DNA of 5,267 bases. Source: Oscillospiraceae bacterium. GTDB taxonomy: Bacteria; Bacillota; Clostridia; Oscillospirales; Acutalibacteraceae. Of this stretch, positions 4,391-5,267 are shown piece after piece. The DNA lies in assembly GCA_022508865.1 (NCBI GenBank), contig JAFLUK010000103.1:1-5267 (forward strand), read 5' to 3'. Within the stretch, counting starts at the first letter, position 1. Each line of letters starts with the position of its first letter. The notes beneath the pieces were generated by a model. That model was not told the DNA's origin. It saw only the letters and a list, made by a program, of their open reading frames with translations, and did no database searches. A program made the translations under genes and the position numbers.

Positions 4391-4877
4391 TATTATTTAC
4401 CTCCTGGACCCTTTTCATAGCACAAGCATAACATAGAGCTTGTCCGTACTTATCTTTGGTGTACTGTGCTGTTTCTTCAACTGTCATTTTCCCAGCAGCC
4501 TGAATAGAACCACCACAGCACTCGCACTTAATATCCTGTGATGTAATTCTAGGCAAATACTTTCTAACTCTTAAAGCATCTACAACATCCCCAAATGCCT
4601 TGATTTTCTCTACACCAATCTGTATCTGTTTTCCTGTCCAATTTTCTATATATGGAGTTTTAAACAGTTTTGTAATAGTTTTCATATTGGTTGCATTGAG
4701 AATCATAGGTTTAGCATTTTCCTTAAAATGACAAACAACACAATTATCTTTTTTACCATCTGTACCTGTTACAGTTTCTTCTCTTATATAATCAATGGTC
4801 AATATTATGTCCTGACCATTTTCAATTGAATAAGCACCCAAATAATTAGGGTTTGTAAGTTTCTTCCAATGTGTCAT
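4374..4877 (-). CDS. Unknown protein of the recombination module with C-terminal zinc knuckle
   Basis: I do not recognise a named family for this 167-residue protein. Residues 1-110 are rich in predicted beta-strand (YLGAYSIENGQDIILTIDY, CVVCHFKE, KPMILNATN, GKQIQIGVEKI, VVDALRVRKYLPR), which could be an OB-like barrel. The C-terminal part has C118-x-C-C121 and C149-x-x-C152, a four-Cys pattern suited to one zinc ion. Proteins starting 'W..L.NP.YLGAYS' or similar are found beside phage recombination genes, and I infer DNA binding or an accessory role with the nuclease and ATPase. The ATG at 4877 follows GAGG by eight bases. It lies 10 bases after the ATPase gene and overlaps the nuclease gene by 17 bases. 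Confidence 0.7.
   Translation of the reverse strand: MTHWKKLTNPNYLGAYSIENGQDIILTIDYIREETVTGTDGKKDNCVVCHFKENAKPMILNATNMKTITKLFKTPYIENWTGKQIQIGVEKIKAFGDVVDALRVRKYLPRITSQDIKCECCGGSIQAAGKMTVEETAQYTKDKYGQALCYACAMKRVQEVNNNATEQ
4400..4405 (-). promoter_or_regulatory. Consensus ribosome binding site of the nuclease gene
   Basis: AGGAGG on the minus strand is nine bases before the ATG at 4390 and lies within the last codons of the upstream gene. It confirms the 17-base gene overlap and the chosen start. Confidence 0.7.
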
Positions 4878-4887
4878 TCTCTACACC

Positions 4888-5267
4888 TCACAATTCAGTT
4901 ACAATAAGTTCATCATCATTAGTGGTTCGAGTGGCAATAAACTGTAATCCTTTAGCTTTGCATTTTGCATAAAGACGATTTCTACTTATATCATCAAGTT
5001 TTTCCGCACCGTCAATAAGAATAATTTGTAACCCACAAGGGTTGTGAATAGCAATATCCACACATAATTCAAGAAGTTCACCATCAGAGCAATTTGAAAT
5101 AGGTAGTCCATTAATAAGTGGAATTCCATTTTCCACAGTAAGTCCCTCCACAGGTAAAGTACAATTATTTAAAATTTCTCCGGGTAAATTTCTTGCAAGC
5201 TGAATCTTTCTCGAAAATTCTTCTGACTGTTTAGTCAACTCGTTAACCTCAGTTGTCATTGTTTCCA
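4888..5267 (-). CDS. C-terminal part of a phage RecF/SMC-like or AAA ATPase (5' end outside window)
   Basis: The frame is open to the window edge, so the ATG at 5259 (MTTEVNELTK) is probably internal. About 126 residues are present. A short coiled-coil stretch (NELTKQSEEFSRKIQLARNL) comes first, then LPVEGLTVENGIPLINGLPI, a signature-like segment NCSDGELLELCVDIAI, a hydrophobic Walker B-type strand LQIILIDGAEKLD, and a closing beta-strand region ending ELIVTEL. This order matches the C-terminal half of ABC/SMC-type ATPases that phages encode beside SSB and exonuclease genes. The Walker A half would lie beyond 5267. It likely works with the downstream nuclease in DNA-end processing, but the partner assignment is inference. 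Confidence 0.7.
   Translation of the reverse strand, partial: ETMTTEVNELTKQSEEFSRKIQLARNLPGEILNNCTLPVEGLTVENGIPLINGLPISNCSDGELLELCVDIAIHNPCGLQIILIDGAEKLDDISRNRLYAKCKAKGLQFIATRTTNDDELIVTEL

Noticed and set aside
5257..5259. ATG at 5259 as the true start of the ATPase-like gene
   Set aside because: The frame stays open to the window edge, no ribosome binding site is visible before it, and the visible domains are only the C-terminal half of such ATPases.

Overview
The window is AT-rich DNA (roughly two-thirds A+T by eye) from a low-GC Gram-positive bacterium, most likely a Clostridia-type (gut Firmicutes) phage or prophage. Every gene I can support lies on the minus strand. Genes are packed with overlaps or gaps of about 6 to 30 bases and nearly all carry strong purine-rich ribosome binding sites. 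No terminator, tRNA, rRNA, CRISPR or insertion sequence is visible, and no gene-free stretch exceeds 300 bases. Transcription runs from position 5267 toward 1.

Region 1 (5267 to 2717) is a phage recombination and DNA-processing module. In order it holds the C-terminal end of an ATPase (cut by the window edge), a protein of unknown function with a C-terminal zinc-knuckle pattern, a PD-(D/E)XK nuclease-like protein with clustered cysteines, a single-stranded DNA binding protein with the acidic DDLPF tail, and a small ERCC4/XPF-type nuclease-domain protein. These plausibly process and protect DNA ends during phage recombination and replication.

Region 2 (2705 to 1935) is a lambda O-like replication initiator. 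Seven copies of a dyad-symmetric iteron (core CATTTTTG) sit inside the gene, in the part coding for the interdomain linker. They are flanked by a 90% A+T block with a hairpin on one side and a perfect 18-bp palindrome on the other. The iterons are read in all three reading frames, so they are conserved as DNA rather than as peptide. This is very probably the replication origin, arranged as in lambda.

Region 3 (1922 to 1) is an accessory block: a small SAM-dependent methyltransferase whose only workable start is a non-canonical ATT and whose C-terminus looks truncated, a 47-residue two-helix membrane protein, a 68-residue cysteine-rich protein, a 214-residue protein with 15 perfect hexapeptide repeats (predicted left-handed beta-helix), an unrecognised 129-residue charged protein, and the first 15 codons of an apparent ASCH-domain protein cut by the window edge.

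The two observations most worth following are the intragenic origin and the methyltransferase that seems to have lost its ATG.
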